From contig VTPC01000456.1 of NCBI GenBank assembly GCA_011009095.1, positions 90,864 through 154,863 on the forward strand: a stretch of DNA of 64,000 bases, written 5' to 3'. Every line of letters begins with the position of its first letter. Positions within the stretch are counted from its first letter, which is position 1. The position numbers and the translations under genes are program-made. Under the pieces are notes generated by a model that had not been told where the DNA came from, made no database searches, and saw nothing but the letters and a program-made list of their open reading frames with translations. Shown piece by piece: positions 37,560 to 49,250 of this stretch. Origin of the DNA: Ignelater luminosus. Lineage: Eukaryota; Arthropoda; Insecta; Coleoptera; Elateridae.

Positions 37560-38900
37560 AAACGGCTCTCTTCAGGACTAACCAGTGCCTGCAAAAACCC
37601 CTATCCCTTACAAACTTTTATTCTAGAAAAAATTAAAATCAAAAGTTCAGGAACCTGTTATAAGCGCACTGCACTTCGCGCTGTAAAAAATGTCAAGCAA
37701 ATAGAAGAATTGGACGAGGATGAATTTGCGATCTTTGTTAGCGAACTCTACCAGTTTGGCAACAAGAAACTTGGCCTCCCATTTCCAACAAAAGAACATC
37801 CTTCAAAATTATAAATATCAAACCCCACAACAAACAAAAACGATAACCTTAAATCTGACATGTCAAAACCCCTAACGAGCAAACCTGATAATTGTACCCC
37901 TGTTTTAGGTAGAAATTTTAAAAAACTAACAAGGCGTGACTCAATTGAAAGCAACTCAACACAAACTTAAAATCAATTCGAAATTCTTGCAGAGTAAAAT
38001 ATGGATGAAACCAACTTAGAATCCAATATCCTTTCAAATCCAAAAAAATCTAGAATACCTCCTATAATCTCCAGCGAGTTCACTCGTCTCAAAATCAACT
38101 TTTGAAAAGCCAAAAACCTCCCCGACGGTATCAGTGTCCAACCCGTCAGTGTGGAGGACTACAGAAGTATGATACACTTTCTTGACGATGACAGGGTATC
38201 CTTTTACACATTTCAACTAAAAGAAGACAAACCACTACGAGTTGTACTACGAGACATCCCGGAGGGAATCGCCACCGACGACATTACGACAGACTTACGG
38301 ACGCGAGGCTACCCGATAAAGACAATAACCCAATTAATATACGCCCAATCCCCCTGCTTCTAGAACTCTTATATACAACTGGAAATTATAAAGACATTTG
38401 GAACATCAAAACTGTCCTATCTCTAACGGTAAAAACAGAAACGCCCAACAAGAAAAAAGACAGCATAACCCAGTGCCATCGCTGCCAAGGGTTCCGGCAC
38501 ACATAGCAAGGCTGCCACTCTGAACCGGTGAAAACCTATACACGACAGCATACCAGAAACACAAAGAACAGCCTGCGACATGCGCCAACTTTAAGGGCAG
38601 CCACCCAGCCAGCTATCGTGGCTGTCCTTGCTTCCCCAAGATAGCAGCCACAACCAATGGCAAACACCACCGTCCCGCCACCAACCTCCCTACCAGTCCA
38701 AAATCTTCCTATATTATAACTCCATAAACTCCGAGACAGCCGATTTAATACACACAAAAAGCTACGCCACTGCAGTCAAATCTTCAATTACAGTTGCACG
38801 ACCTTTCACATCCACTCAACCGGCAAAACGAAAACCCCTTCTACACCAGCTACTAGGCAATGCTGCTTACACCAGCAACCCGAATTTACTTCAACTACTA
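37560..38900 (+). mobile_element. Jockey-type LINE ORF1 (gag-like) relic
   Basis: Plus-strand text reads NPKKSRIPPIISSEF (38035-38080), then DGISVQPVSVEDYRSM, HFLDDDRVSFYTFQLKEDKP and LRVVLRDIPEGIATDDI (38120-38290). This matches the Jockey/insect-LINE gag: a PPI motif, a Y.T..L...KP..V+++.LP segment, and an RNA-binding-like fold. Next come LTVKTETPNKKK and a zinc knuckle QCHRCQGFRHT (38470-38510, CxxCxxxxHxxxxC type; the final Cys is at the following GCHSE). An IHTKSYATAVKS segment at 38750-38790 corresponds to the YA..L.. region after the knuckles. The ORF is cut by the mariner insertion at 38911, and I do not see it resume. Stops at 37810-38110 and 38340-38620 break it. Confidence 0.7.
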
Positions 38901-38914
38901 TCTCTTGCAATAGA

Positions 38915-38932
38915 CGCTATTTATGTATCCGG
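38915..38932. repeat. Left terminal inverted repeat of the mariner
   Basis: GCTATTTATGTATCC is found here and, inverted, at 40110-40124. The outer few bases differ between the two ends. Confidence 0.7.
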
Positions 38933-40107
38933 AATAATTAAATTTTATAATATTCTTCGCGATGATCGATACACTTTGGTATAGGTGTGAACCAATTTTT
39001 GTAGCAGTTTTGCCATTCCGATTGGGGTATCTCCAAAACATACATTTTGAACGCATCAACCGCTCCTTCTGGCGTCGAACATCGTTGACCACATAGTTTA
39101 TTCTTTACGAAAGGGAACAAAAAAAATCATTGGGTGCCAAATCAGGACTTTACGGCGGATCAATTCGATGTTCTGACCGGTCAAATAGTAAGATGTTTGG
39201 GCCGATCGATGTATGTGAGCTCGAATTGTCGTGATGAAGGATGATCTTGCGTCGCTGGTTGTTTTTTCTCATTTTCTCAAAGACTTCTGGCAAACAAATG
39301 GTTGTGTACCATTCAGAATTGACCGTTCTACGATCCTTCAGTTGCACTGTAGTCACATGTCCATTTATCCGAAAAACACAGGCAAGAATTTGCTTCGAAG
39401 TGCTTCTTGCGCTTGCTTTTGTTGGGTTCAGCTCACTACCTTGGAAGACCCATATAGTCGACTGCTGTTTACTTTCGGGCTCATACACATATATCCAAGA
39501 TTCCTTACCTGTGTAGAAGTTATACGGGGTTTTGGACGCAGAACGATTAAATTTTCTGAATATTCCTTTGCACCAACAGACACGTGCGTTTCTTTGAGCG
39601 ATTGTCAAATTATGGGATTCCAACGTGAACTAATATTTTTCACAGCTGAATGTTTATGTAAAATCTTGCATATGCTTGTCATACTAATGCTCAGGGATGC
39701 TTCAACTTTACGGTATGACACATGACGATCACGTATTGTCAGTTCGCGATATTTTCTGGCACAACCTTCGATTTTGCACGACCTTCTTTAGCTTCGTCTG
39801 TGAGCGAACGACGGCCACGATTGAATTCACTAAATCAGTGATATATAGTGGTTTTAAATAGTGCTTCATCGCTAAACGGCGAAGTGAGTTGATCAAGGCA
39901 CTGTTGCTGAGATAATTCAAGTCGAAAGCCGTAGTAAATCATCGCTCGAAAATTTTTACGATTTAGTTCCATTCTTTGACCGAGATGAAATTTTTAAGTA
40001 ACTGCAAACAACACAAATAGCGTCCATATGACAAAACGTTCTGGGTACGTTTACGTCAAAAATGGCAAACTTTACGATGGTGACTAGCAACGCCAATGTT
40101 GTCAACT

Positions 40108-40124
40108 CTGGATACATAAATAGC
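40108..40124. repeat. Right terminal inverted repeat of the mariner
   Basis: CTGGATACATAAATAGC is the inverted partner of 38915-38932. It lies just outside the transposase N-terminus, as expected. Confidence 0.7.
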
Positions 40125-40134
40125 AACCTCATAG

Positions 40135-42637
40135 TAATAAACAAGAAAATCGTTTTTAGACCAACATAATGGTGATGGAATTGATGTTGGGATTACAATT
40201 ATGTGGAAGGAAGATGTCATCATACAACCCTTTTCTTCTGAGGGAAGTGTATAGGCATGTAATCTAAGGCAGACATGTACTAATTGTAAATATGAAAGCA
40301 ATCACATGTAATTTTATAATAATAGCTATGAAGTAAATAGAACAAACTCGTGCTTTGGAACCGAATTGCAATACATTAATATGTCTTCGTCGTTATAATA
40401 AAACTTGGTTGAAGATAATGTAAAAGAAAAATAAATAGTCTAGCCTTTTTAGGAGAGCACCAAGCCCTGATAATTTGAGCTGTGCGGATAAGGTTCTTTG
40501 GCGAGCACCAACTTCTGATGAACGGGTTGCGAGGATAAGATACCTGAGGTTCTTTGATTGTTAGGAGAAGCTACCGGTTTTAAATTTGCTAACTTTGTAA
40601 CGGTGCCAAACGAAAGCTTCACTGAAGATTTCTCTAAAACGCTGCTTCGTCAAAATCCTTTCTTCGTGATTACACCAATATAACTAAACTGAGTGATTGT
40701 GCCACTGCATATTCATTGCTGTACGTGTCCCTTCTATAAGTATGTAAACCAGGTAGACAGATTTGGTTGCATTTTCATTAATGTTACTAGAAGGAACGAA
40801 ACTGTTCTTGTACTTTTTGCTACTTCTAGGTAAATGTGGCACAATTATTGTTCAAGTTACTTAGTTAGGAGTTATAGAATAAAAGGGGGTACAATTGCTG
40901 ATTGTTGTAATATTACAGTAAAATGTTACAAATTATGAACTGGAATGCATTATACCAAATTGTTCTATGTCTTATATTATCAACATTTAGAGAAAGATTC
41001 ATCCTGATTTTGCTATAAACAAGAACAATGCATTGATAGGAACTTTTATGTACCAAGAGACGACCATTTTGGATTCACCGAAAGGACAGATCCACTACAA
41101 GTGCAAAAAGCACAAATTCGGATTTTCTGTGAGGTTTTCTTCATGCCTGTTTTGTAGAATTTTTTTCACTAAGATCATCAGGTAGATGCATTAAAGAGAA
41201 ACCGTCCTTATATCCCTAAATAAATTATTTCTAGATTTAATTTTGCTTTTATCATAGCCATTATCAATTTTTGAAAATTCGTTTGGAATATTTCAAACGC
41301 ATGACTGACTACTTTGACACTACATATCAAAAAGAAGACACATTTCCATTAGATTTGTAGAATGAAATACCCAAAACCAGACATTTTATGGAAATTTATC
41401 AAATTACAATGATGGTTTTAAATTTATTATACTTTAGATGTAACATTCAACTATGAAATGTAGATTAAAATAAATTGATAAAATCAATTATAATAATACT
41501 TCTTAGCTGTAGCATGCAAACCTTTTAATAATAATTTTTCGGTTATTGCTACTAAACAAAAAAGCATTTAGAAATTACCCTTGTGTGTACATACTGCCAA
41601 TGTGCTTTTACAAAGTAATTTGTGAGTAATCCAGGGGGATTTTCAAAAAATCCATCAACCAACATTGTATTTTTAATCGATTTAATATACGAAGAGAAAG
41701 GTAGGAATAGCATTATTTTTTTTTTAATATCATAAACCAATAATAAACGAAAACATTCCCTTTCTGACATTATGTCATATTCTAAATAAGTTATCGGCAC
41801 ACTTCAAACAGCTCAAACTGCTGACAGCATTCTATGAATATTGATTTAGGAATAAGAGAGACTGATTGGTGTATTAGTCATTGGAATTCCTTGGGGTTTC
41901 AGCAAAACCATTAAGTTTGACAGGAATTTTCAGAGATTCAGGTTTGAATTTTCCTGTAAAATCCAAAATATGCCTCTATTAATGTTTAAAGCTCCTCGCG
42001 AAATATAATATTATAATGTCTTTAAAATTACGACGATAACGTCAAAACGAATCTTTCCTTTGAAAAAGTATATATTATCGTTAAAAGGGTGTAAGATGTA
42101 AGCTTTGCCAGGGAAGCCACAAAGACATGCACTGCAGACGATTGCGCTGCGGTATACCAACAAACCATAGTATCCACTAGTTCAACAATACAATATGAAA
42201 GCGCTTTAGCTTTTAAGTTCCAACCAATATGGAAATTGTATTCCCGGAAACTTTGAGAGCAGATCAAACTTCTGGCTGTGTATCACTTCCTCTACGTGAT
42301 ATCTGCGAGCTGTGTTGAAAACTTCCAAACTGAAACCTCATATAGGAAGAGTAATAATGACGGGTATATTTTATAAAATTTATGTGCATTAGGAGTTTGC
42401 TTTTTGTATGGTTTGATCTAAAAAGCCAGCCGTATTAGTTATGACGTTTTCAAGTTTCGTCGTATCTGTTACTTGCAAAATATGTAATCTAATATCTGTG
42501 TACCACTATAAACCTTTGCTTCTAGAAAATTGAATTTTTTGATCAATATCGCTTTCTGAAAAATATGCCTTCAGACTACTATATACTCATTGTCGCTGGT
42601 ATATATGAAAATTCACAAAAAGTTTCCTTTTTTGCAG
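40135..42637. other. AT-rich presumptive intron before the first Sidestep exon
   Basis: No gene or clear repeat. Two loosely similar copies of a stretch of about 55 bp (AGCACCAA ... GGTTCTTTG) lie at 40455-40555. The last 20 bases before 42638 form a pyrimidine-rich acceptor tract. Confidence 0.45.
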
Positions 42638-42843
42638 TTACGACACCAGAGGATCTCACAGCTCTCTCGCTAAGCACTGGAAGGATGGAAATATCGAAGC
42701 AAGAGCCTTTTTTAACACAATAAGGGAGCCGTCAGCCCTCAGCATCGATAACATAAGCGAGAAGGATGAAGGAGAATATCGATGCAGAATTGACTATTTA
42801 CGTTCTCCCACAAAAAATCTAAGAGTTAAATTGACAGTTATTG
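42638..42843 (+). CDS. Sidestep-family protein, internal exon (second half of first Ig domain)
   Basis: This 206-bp exon is bounded by a pyrimidine tract plus CAG acceptor and a GTGAGT donor. It carries one base of a preceding codon, 68 full codons, and one base of the next codon. The translation begins YDTRGSH, continues LAKHWKDG and ARAFFNTI, then PSALSIDNISEKDEGEYRC, then RIDYLRSPTKNLRVKL and TVI. This is the D-x-G-x-Y-x-C end of a V-type Ig domain with the Sidestep hallmarks: YD.RG near its middle, HW, RA.F, P..L.I..., D.G.YRCR.D[FY]..[SP]PT. Sidestep proteins are single-pass Ig/FN3 cell-surface ligands, with Beaten-path proteins as receptors, and guide motor axons in Drosophila. The paralogue cannot be named. 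The preceding exon should end with a phase 2 donor but was not found. No stop or frameshift is present, so the exon appears functional. Confidence 0.9.
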
Positions 42844-45800
42844 GTGAGTAAAATTTAAAATATTTCATTCGACAAACAAATCTTATTTATTATCGGCTGC
42901 GCGTCAAAACGTTTGATTTATAGAAGCGAAGATGATGATGACCTACAGTTAAAACGCGACAAATAATGGCATGAATAATAGCGTACCCCGCGGTTATGAT
43001 CCGGTGCTGTGTGGTGAAAAACTTTAATGGTTATCAACAAGTTATACTTGGCTCTCGACCAAAATATGATTTATAATTAATAATTTTCCGGGTTTTTGCT
43101 ACAATATTGTTTTCCAAGCAAAATCCCAAATAATTACGACCCACAGACAGCTTCGCGTGATTCATATAAAAATTCCTACACGCAATACGATCCCCCTTTT
43201 ATATCGAGAAAGAAAAACGTAATACACTTAAAAGTTTCGCGATAAAAAAATTTTTAAAATATTTGAATCTGTCACACCAAGGTAATAAACGAATGAGAAA
43301 TGATAACTTTAGTTGGAAAATATGTTATGTACCCTTTTTGCACAAATAAACATTAAAAATTATGGTTGCATTGGAACAAAAATGATGTTTTTGCATTGTG
43401 GCGGGAACGTACGCATATATTATAAAAAATATCCTTGTTCAGTAGCTGCAGTGTTTACGAAGCAGAACATGTTATCCTTCCTGCGGTATAGTGAATGAAG
43501 ATTTATTCGAACCTGGAGGCTACACAAGTCCTGCGCTGTTCCGACCTTTGCAACTCTGTAATATTCATATGCGAGAACTGGGCAAACTTTAAATTCAAAC
43601 TTATGACTCCACTAGGCAGATTAGTGAAGAACTTAGGAACTATTAAACAAGGCAAGACAGGATTTTACATGCTCCCTTTTGAGAGCATGTTTTAGTCTTA
43701 AAGTTCATTTAAGATATAATTTCATTTATTTTTGCCGCACAACAAATAATGCTTCCGTATAAATTACGTACACATACATATATTTTGGGAGGTCACGCAC
43801 AAATTTGATTTAAAAGTACGAACATCAAATCCTTAAATTTTCAACGGGAGAAAAAGGACAATTCTACGAACGAACAAACAATTTTATTTACCGAACTTCA
43901 CTCAAAGGGAATATATTTGTCAACACATATCGGAACCGTATTTTAGGGCAGTGCCTTATATATGTGTCTCTCTCTCTCTCTCTCTATGTATATAATATAC
44001 AAAGGTTTCTTTTGGATTACACCAAATTCGAGTCGTACAAATTTTTGATAAAGCCGAATACAGAGTGTACTTATAAGTGAGCAGATGTGACTATTAGGAT
44101 AAAAAATGTAAAATCCGTAGGAAACTTTCTGTACGTTAGGTGGTGCCGGCTTTCCAAAATCAATAGACTGGCAGCAGGTGGAAAATACGCGAGAAACCGA
44201 CTTCCCATACAGATCTCGTCTATTACCGAACTTTCATTATTTCTCGTTCGTATTCAAATAACAAACTTCTTTTATAGCTCGAATAGGAGTTCTCAACTTT
44301 ATACCACAGGAAAATATGGAAGCTGTCTGGCATGATTCAGGAAGCATTAGCCTGACATTTATTCGACTACAACATGTTTTTCTAATAGATTTATGTTCCT
44401 GTTATGACAGAAATAATGATGATGTTACTAATTTTTAAGAGGATGTTATAGTGATTCTATACAAGACGTTATTCTATTAATAAGATTAAAAATGAGATAA
44501 TTTATTAAGAAAATTACCATATACGACACGTCGTTAATTCCCTGTCGAATTATCATAAATGTAATTTGTCTTCTTATGATGATTTGGGGAAAAGTAAAGT
44601 TGACTCTACCAATCCTGCTTTTAATGATTTATTTACTCAGCTTTCGAAAACAGTTTTCGTTTTAAAATATTACGAAGAGAATTCTTGATAATTCCGTTAG
44701 GATTATGTTATTAAGATTGGAAGTCAAAACTTTTCCAAATAAAATCCGTTTTAGACTGAAATTCATATTTATTTAATGCATACTCTAAAAGCTCCTGCAC
44801 TAGTGAACATTTAAACTTTTTAATTGGCTGTCCTGTTGCACGCAAGACTTCATTGAGCTGTTTGCTGCACGCGATTGCCTCAATTTCATATTAATCAAGT
44901 TTATATAAACTTTACTACGTAACAGGAACGCAATTTAAATTTTTATTTTTCGAAGTTTCATTGTGGGGAGTCGCCAACTAAAGGTTATTTCTTTTCAATG
45001 AGGTCAAGCTACATTTAATTATTTCATTGTTTGGCGGTTAAGTCTTTAATTTTAAAGTTTTCATCTAAAGATGTAGTTTCTCATTCTATCGCCTGAAGTG
45101 TTCTGTTTTCAATTCAATTAATTGTTTACGTTTGAAAGTTCCTGTTAAAGCAACTCTATTTCGTTTTCCTGAAAACGTTTAACAAGAGAAATCTTTAAGA
45201 ATGAAAACTAACAGTGAGAAAAATTATAAAAGTCTGAAATATGAAAATAATATTAAGTTGTCAGAATTTAATTTACCAAAATATTTTGCAAGCGAGTTGT
45301 TCATACCAAGATTTTCCAGTTCTTAGTACACATGTGTTTACAGTATTCCAAGAATCTTCCCCATTAAGAGATGGTTGGATGTTAACTTCTAAAGCAGTGG
45401 ACGCTAATGGTTTACAGTTACCTTGCGTATTAGCATTTCTTAATCTATTAATCACCATACCTAATGATGTAGCGCTGTATTTTTACATACCCACGGGGCT
45501 AATAGGGCTGTCACTTTCCACTTCACGTGCGATCAAGATTCATTCAATAAGTACTCGAGTTTCTTTATAAACTTGAAAGCTCCCCGCTTTACTCAACTCT
45601 AAGTATAGAGTAGGGATTTCGATATCTTTACACGATTTCTAGTGTAGTGACTCTTTTCAGCCGGTTATCTCAATGAGAGTGTGATCTGATTCTGGAGTAG
45701 ATACAATTTTGATTCATTTACTGTTCTAATTATGTTGGCCTAACTTTATTCAAACGGAGTTCTCTACCTTTTACTCATCATTTTGTATATCATAAGAAGT

Positions 45801-46150
45801 AAGTAATAAATTCTGTCAAACTATTTTTCTATGCATTTGTGTATTTTTCAACAAAAAGCACAAGAAATCATAACGAATAGAATAAACAACCAAAAATATT
45901 AATTGAAAAGGGATGGGAAATTATAAAGCAAAGCATGATAAACAGTCCAAATGAATCAGTTGGACATAAAAGTGCTGAAAGTAAGAAATTATAAATTAAT
46001 AATGTCACTTCAACAGTGAACACTTCGCAGCAGCATCTAATGGGTTGTGTTTCGTTTGATTGAAACACACCAACAAAAAGGAAAAACAAATAAAGAGCGG
46101 CTACATTTGAAAATCTATGCCAATATTTAGAACAAAATGATGAGTGTCAA
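42844..46150. other. Sidestep intron, left part
   Basis: The first quarter of the 14.3 kb intron. A (TC)n microsatellite lies at about 43968-43985. Plus-strand frames at 44087-44335 and 45241-45570 and a minus-strand frame at 45868-46089 have no recognisable family. A short plus-strand piece reading DECQYTIKELREIISN near 46140-46190 looks protein-like but is unassigned. Confidence 0.5.
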
Positions 46151-46189
46151 TACACTATCAAAGAGCTAAGAGAAATAATTTCCAATCTA

Positions 46190-47998
46190 AATCCTAACAT
46201 TGAACCCACACACTGAGACTTGTTTGAAGAGAAACCTTGTTGAGCGTTATGGTGGCAGCATACATGTAACGAGAATTCCTGAAAAGACCGAACTGATTTG
46301 CTTGTATGGAACACCTGCAAAAATGATCTCGGACAACTCGGCATATCTCATCTTGACAAAGCGAATGCTTGTGTTTTTCTTTGGATTTTCTGTGCAGGAT
46401 CGGAGCTCGGGTTGTAAGAATGTCGCGAACATCCTCTTTGTTTTGTTCGACCTTCCTGATTACATAGCGACTCCTCATAAATTCGAGACGTACATGTACA
46501 GGGAGAATTTCCGTTCTATCGCAGGCTTCTTCCAAAGGACCCTATCTTTCTGTCGGAGTCTTTTGATCGCATATGGCGGTGCGGAGGCGAAGACGGTGAA
46601 TCACTAGCCGATCACGCGTCTGATGAAAGTCTTGTATGTGTGTAGTAACGTCCGGGAGTGGCAGCCCGGGATGCCGCCGCAAAGTGTAGAAAGCAAGCCG
46701 CTGCTCTGCTGGACAACGTTCAGACAGCTCTTCAGCTCATCGTTCCGTCTCAGTGTGGGGATGAAAGTAATCCGAAGGTACTTAACGGATGGCGATGGCA
46801 TATAACTGCAGTGACAGAATAAAATGACGTTGGCTTTCTGGGGTTTCGGTCTGATTCTCCATTCTCGGAACCAAGTCAGTCTTCAGGTGTCCCAGTTAGT
46901 ATGCCAGAATTTTCGATCCCTCGCCGGAGCTTCGTGACGTCACTCACAAGGTCGTATCGTTCGCGAATTGGGAAAGGCGAACTTCAGACTCTTTGTGACA
47001 AGTGATGTCATGGCAGTAAAAGATCAATAAAAAAGGAGAGAGGGTGGATCCTTGGGGACGCCAGTTTGCAGCTTGTACACCCTAGACGTAGCCTACTGAT
47101 TAACTGATGGAAGCAGGCGAGGATCTCTCGGCAAGGATTTCAAAAAGAAGTCCTTCATGCCAGACCTCGTCGAAGGTCCTCTCAATATCGAGAAACGTGG
47201 CCGTTACACAACGTCGAGACGTCGTCGGTATGGAGATGGAGAATAAGGTCCGTGATAGATCTGCCAGGACGGAATTCGGACGGATGCTCTGAGAAAAAAT
47301 TGTGAGCATCTAGGTATACTCGGAGTCTATTTGCCAATATACTCTCGAACATCTTGCCTAGAACTTTGAGAAAAAAGGGAGATAGGTCGGGGAGATGTTG
47401 GGTTGGTGCGAGGCTTTCCTGATTTATGGATCATGACGACCGTTGCCTCCTTTCAAGTGTAAATGTAAGGGTGATTAGAACTGTGGCTGCAGGTGGCAGT
47501 TGCAGGGCTCTTCTAGTGAAAGAATCGTTCCCCAAGGCAGAATTCTTGCCGGAAGCGAGCGCTTCGGCGTTTTTCTCCTCGAGGATGGGACTGATGATGC
47601 CTAGTGGAGGTCTATAAAAATCTAATGGGGAACGTTGAAGCGGGAGCAATGTGGGGATCGAGGCGGACGTCGTAGTTGACTGTGCGGAGGGCTTGAGTGG
47701 ATCGTCTCGAGGTTGATGGACTTCCTCTAGGACATCGGCGAAGATTTTCACCTTGTCCAGAGGATTGGCTGTTATGTTGCTGTTTTGGTTAAGATGGGAT
47801 TCCTGGATAGCTTTATATCTAGTGGGAACTTTGAGTTTGTGCCAGAATCTGGCGTCGTCCCGGTGATTTACGTTCGAACAAGCGGCCGACCAGCGCTCTT
47901 CTTTTATCTTGGTTACATGTCGGCGGACGATAGCGCCGAGTCGATTCCACTGTGTTTTCACCGTGTAGATGTAAATCATTCATGTGACTCTTGGTGAA
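46190..47998 (-). mobile_element. Jockey-clade LINE relic (RT) inside the Sidestep intron
   Basis: The longest open frame of the region (47979-47431, minus, 182 codons) contains WNRLGAIVRRHVTKIKEERW and DDARFWHKLKVPTRYK, the connector before a Jockey RT, then the start of the RT (PLDKVKIFADVLEEVH). RT blocks follow on the minus strand. NSVLADLSRTL is at 47270-47240, and ATFLDIERTFDEVWHEGLLFEI (47205-47140) is the LDI.KAFD.VWH.GLL palm motif. A GVPKDPPS segment (47065-47045) corresponds to GVPQGS. No FADD box can be found. VKYLRITF (46787-46762) and the C-terminus (46535-46200: LEFMRSRYVIRKVEQN) follow. It is antisense to the host gene. Ends: 5' truncation near 47998, 3' end near 46190. Inactive. 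Confidence 0.75.
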
Positions 47999-47999
47999 A

Positions 48000-48275
48000 C
48001 TCAGTTCCTTTCAAAAATAATTTTTCTAATAATTGGGATAAGATATTTTGTTAATTGTCATGCTAAAGTACTTAAGCAACGATTAAACGCTACGGTACGT
48101 TACTGTGCAAAGAAGTTGTGAAAGTCAAGAAATTTTTAATAAGATTTTAATGGAATAGAGGAATATTTAAATTCTGATGCTGTTATTTGTTTAAGAAGGA
48201 AAATTACACAATGCAGACTTACAGAAGACTTTAGATCTCTTGCTTTATTTCCATTGTAGAAATTTTTGTACTCTT
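48000..48275. other. AT-rich intron sequence
   Basis: Nothing recognised. Confidence 0.4.
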
Positions 48276-48430
48276 CCTAGATATAAAATCATGCTATATT
48301 GGAGTAAAAGAGCATTTGGGTATGTTTCGTGAAAAGTATTGGATATCAAACGGGCAAAGTTCGATTCAACATATTCTTGTTAAATTTATAGATTACAGAA
48401 GGCACAATGTAAAGAATTTTGATAGTAAAA
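48276..48430 (+). mobile_element. Retroelement integrase zinc-domain scrap
   Basis: A plus-strand frame reads CYIGVKEHLGMFREKYWIS, NGQSSIQHILVKF, RRHNVKNF. This resembles the H2C2 integrase zinc-binding domain of BEL/Pao or gypsy elements (pattern: H.G...L...R..+WI..G+..+...L.+C..C+R.N.K.F). The first His and the paired Cys residues are changed. The frame is open for 62 codons but no other retroelement domain lies next to it. It could be a tiny relic of an inserted element. Confidence 0.35.
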
Positions 48431-48929
48431 CCCTTGGTCAGGCTTTCTTAACATGTAGAAAGTTGGACACAGTTTTACATGACTATAAGACTATTGTAAA
48501 CTAGAGATTCTTATTTCATTAAATATTGCCTGCAAATTACAGATAGTCTTCGCTGAAGATTCAGAAATAAATATATTTAAGTCAACTAACGCTGAATACA
48601 AAAACGAAAAAAGCGTTATCTCCATCGTTTGGAGAAATTATTTTTCTTGTGGAAAATGGAAACACTAAACAGACTGATTGATCTCTAGAAGTTCTATTTT
48701 CTGGAGTTGTCTGCAGAAGAAAAATCTCATTGAATAAATAAAAGTAAATTGAAGGAAGTTATAGTTTCTAGCGCCAAAAAATGGAACTTTAGTTCCTTAA
48801 TTCACAAATAAACATTCATTCATTGAAACTAAAATTTAGCTAAAGAGCAGTGTCGTGACGTGACTCTGAGTAGAAACTGTTCAATTCTATGTTTAGTGAG
48901 CTTGCTGTACTTGAGGCTTTCGTTACTCA

Positions 48930-49250
48930 ACAATGAAAACAGAATTGTATACTGTATGGCAGTAAAGCATGGATGATGAAATTAAGTGAAAAAGAAAGGT
49001 TGATGCATTCAAAATATGGAATGAATTTACGAATAAATCATGAGGAGATACTAAAAAGACTAGAGGAAAAGAAGGTTATTGTAACATATTAACAAAAGAT
49101 GAGGAAGACTCGTGGAACATTCAATAAGAAGATATTAGCTTACAAAACTTGTAAGCACAATTAAAGAACAGTGGAAAAATGAACACAAGCTGCAATAGCT
49201 AGGAAGCAGCAGTACAAATCAGAAGAGTAATTACCACAGAAAACAGAGAG
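48930..49250 (+). mobile_element. LINE C-terminal scrap
   Basis: One plus-strand frame (48940-49090) reads LYGSKAWMMKLSEKERLMHS, then NHEEILKRLEEKKVI. This matches the C-terminal LYG.E.W....E...L..FE....R and NEEVL.R..E+R.. pattern of LINE-type proteins. The rest (to about 49250) keeps a lysine-rich composition with stops. Short and degenerate. Confidence 0.45.

Larger units (their letters stand above)
38911..40134 (-). mobile_element. Near full-length mariner with terminal inverted repeats
   Basis: The ends share an inverted repeat: GCTATTTATGTATCCGGA at 38915-38932 and the reverse complement of 40108-40124. A TA lies at 38911-38912 and at 40131-40132. The minus-strand transposase runs the whole length (normal mariner is about 1.2-1.3 kb with about 345 codons). 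Blocks: N-terminal HTH QCLDQLTS, YHWFSEFNRGRRSLTDEAKE (39900-39780); HNLTIAQRNARVCWCKG (39614-39560); first catalytic block TGKESW (Asp changed to Lys); ESKQQSTIWVFQ; NGHVTTVQLKDRRTVNSEWY; TTICLPEVFEKM; HHDNSSSHTS with the second Asp present; then SPDLAPND with the third Asp, directly after a stop in place of Tyr (about 39150). The C-terminus IPQSEWQNCYKNWF is near 39030-38990. Confidence 0.9.

Noticed and set aside
40455..40555. Two loosely similar copies of about 55 bp
   Set aside because: Too diverged to call a tandem repeat by eye; no third copy.
1..42637. Search for the upstream Sidestep exon (ending with a W[YF]+...PIYS-like sequence and a phase 2 donor)
   Set aside because: No candidate with a matching reading frame and splice sites was found by eye. 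The exon may be outside the window.
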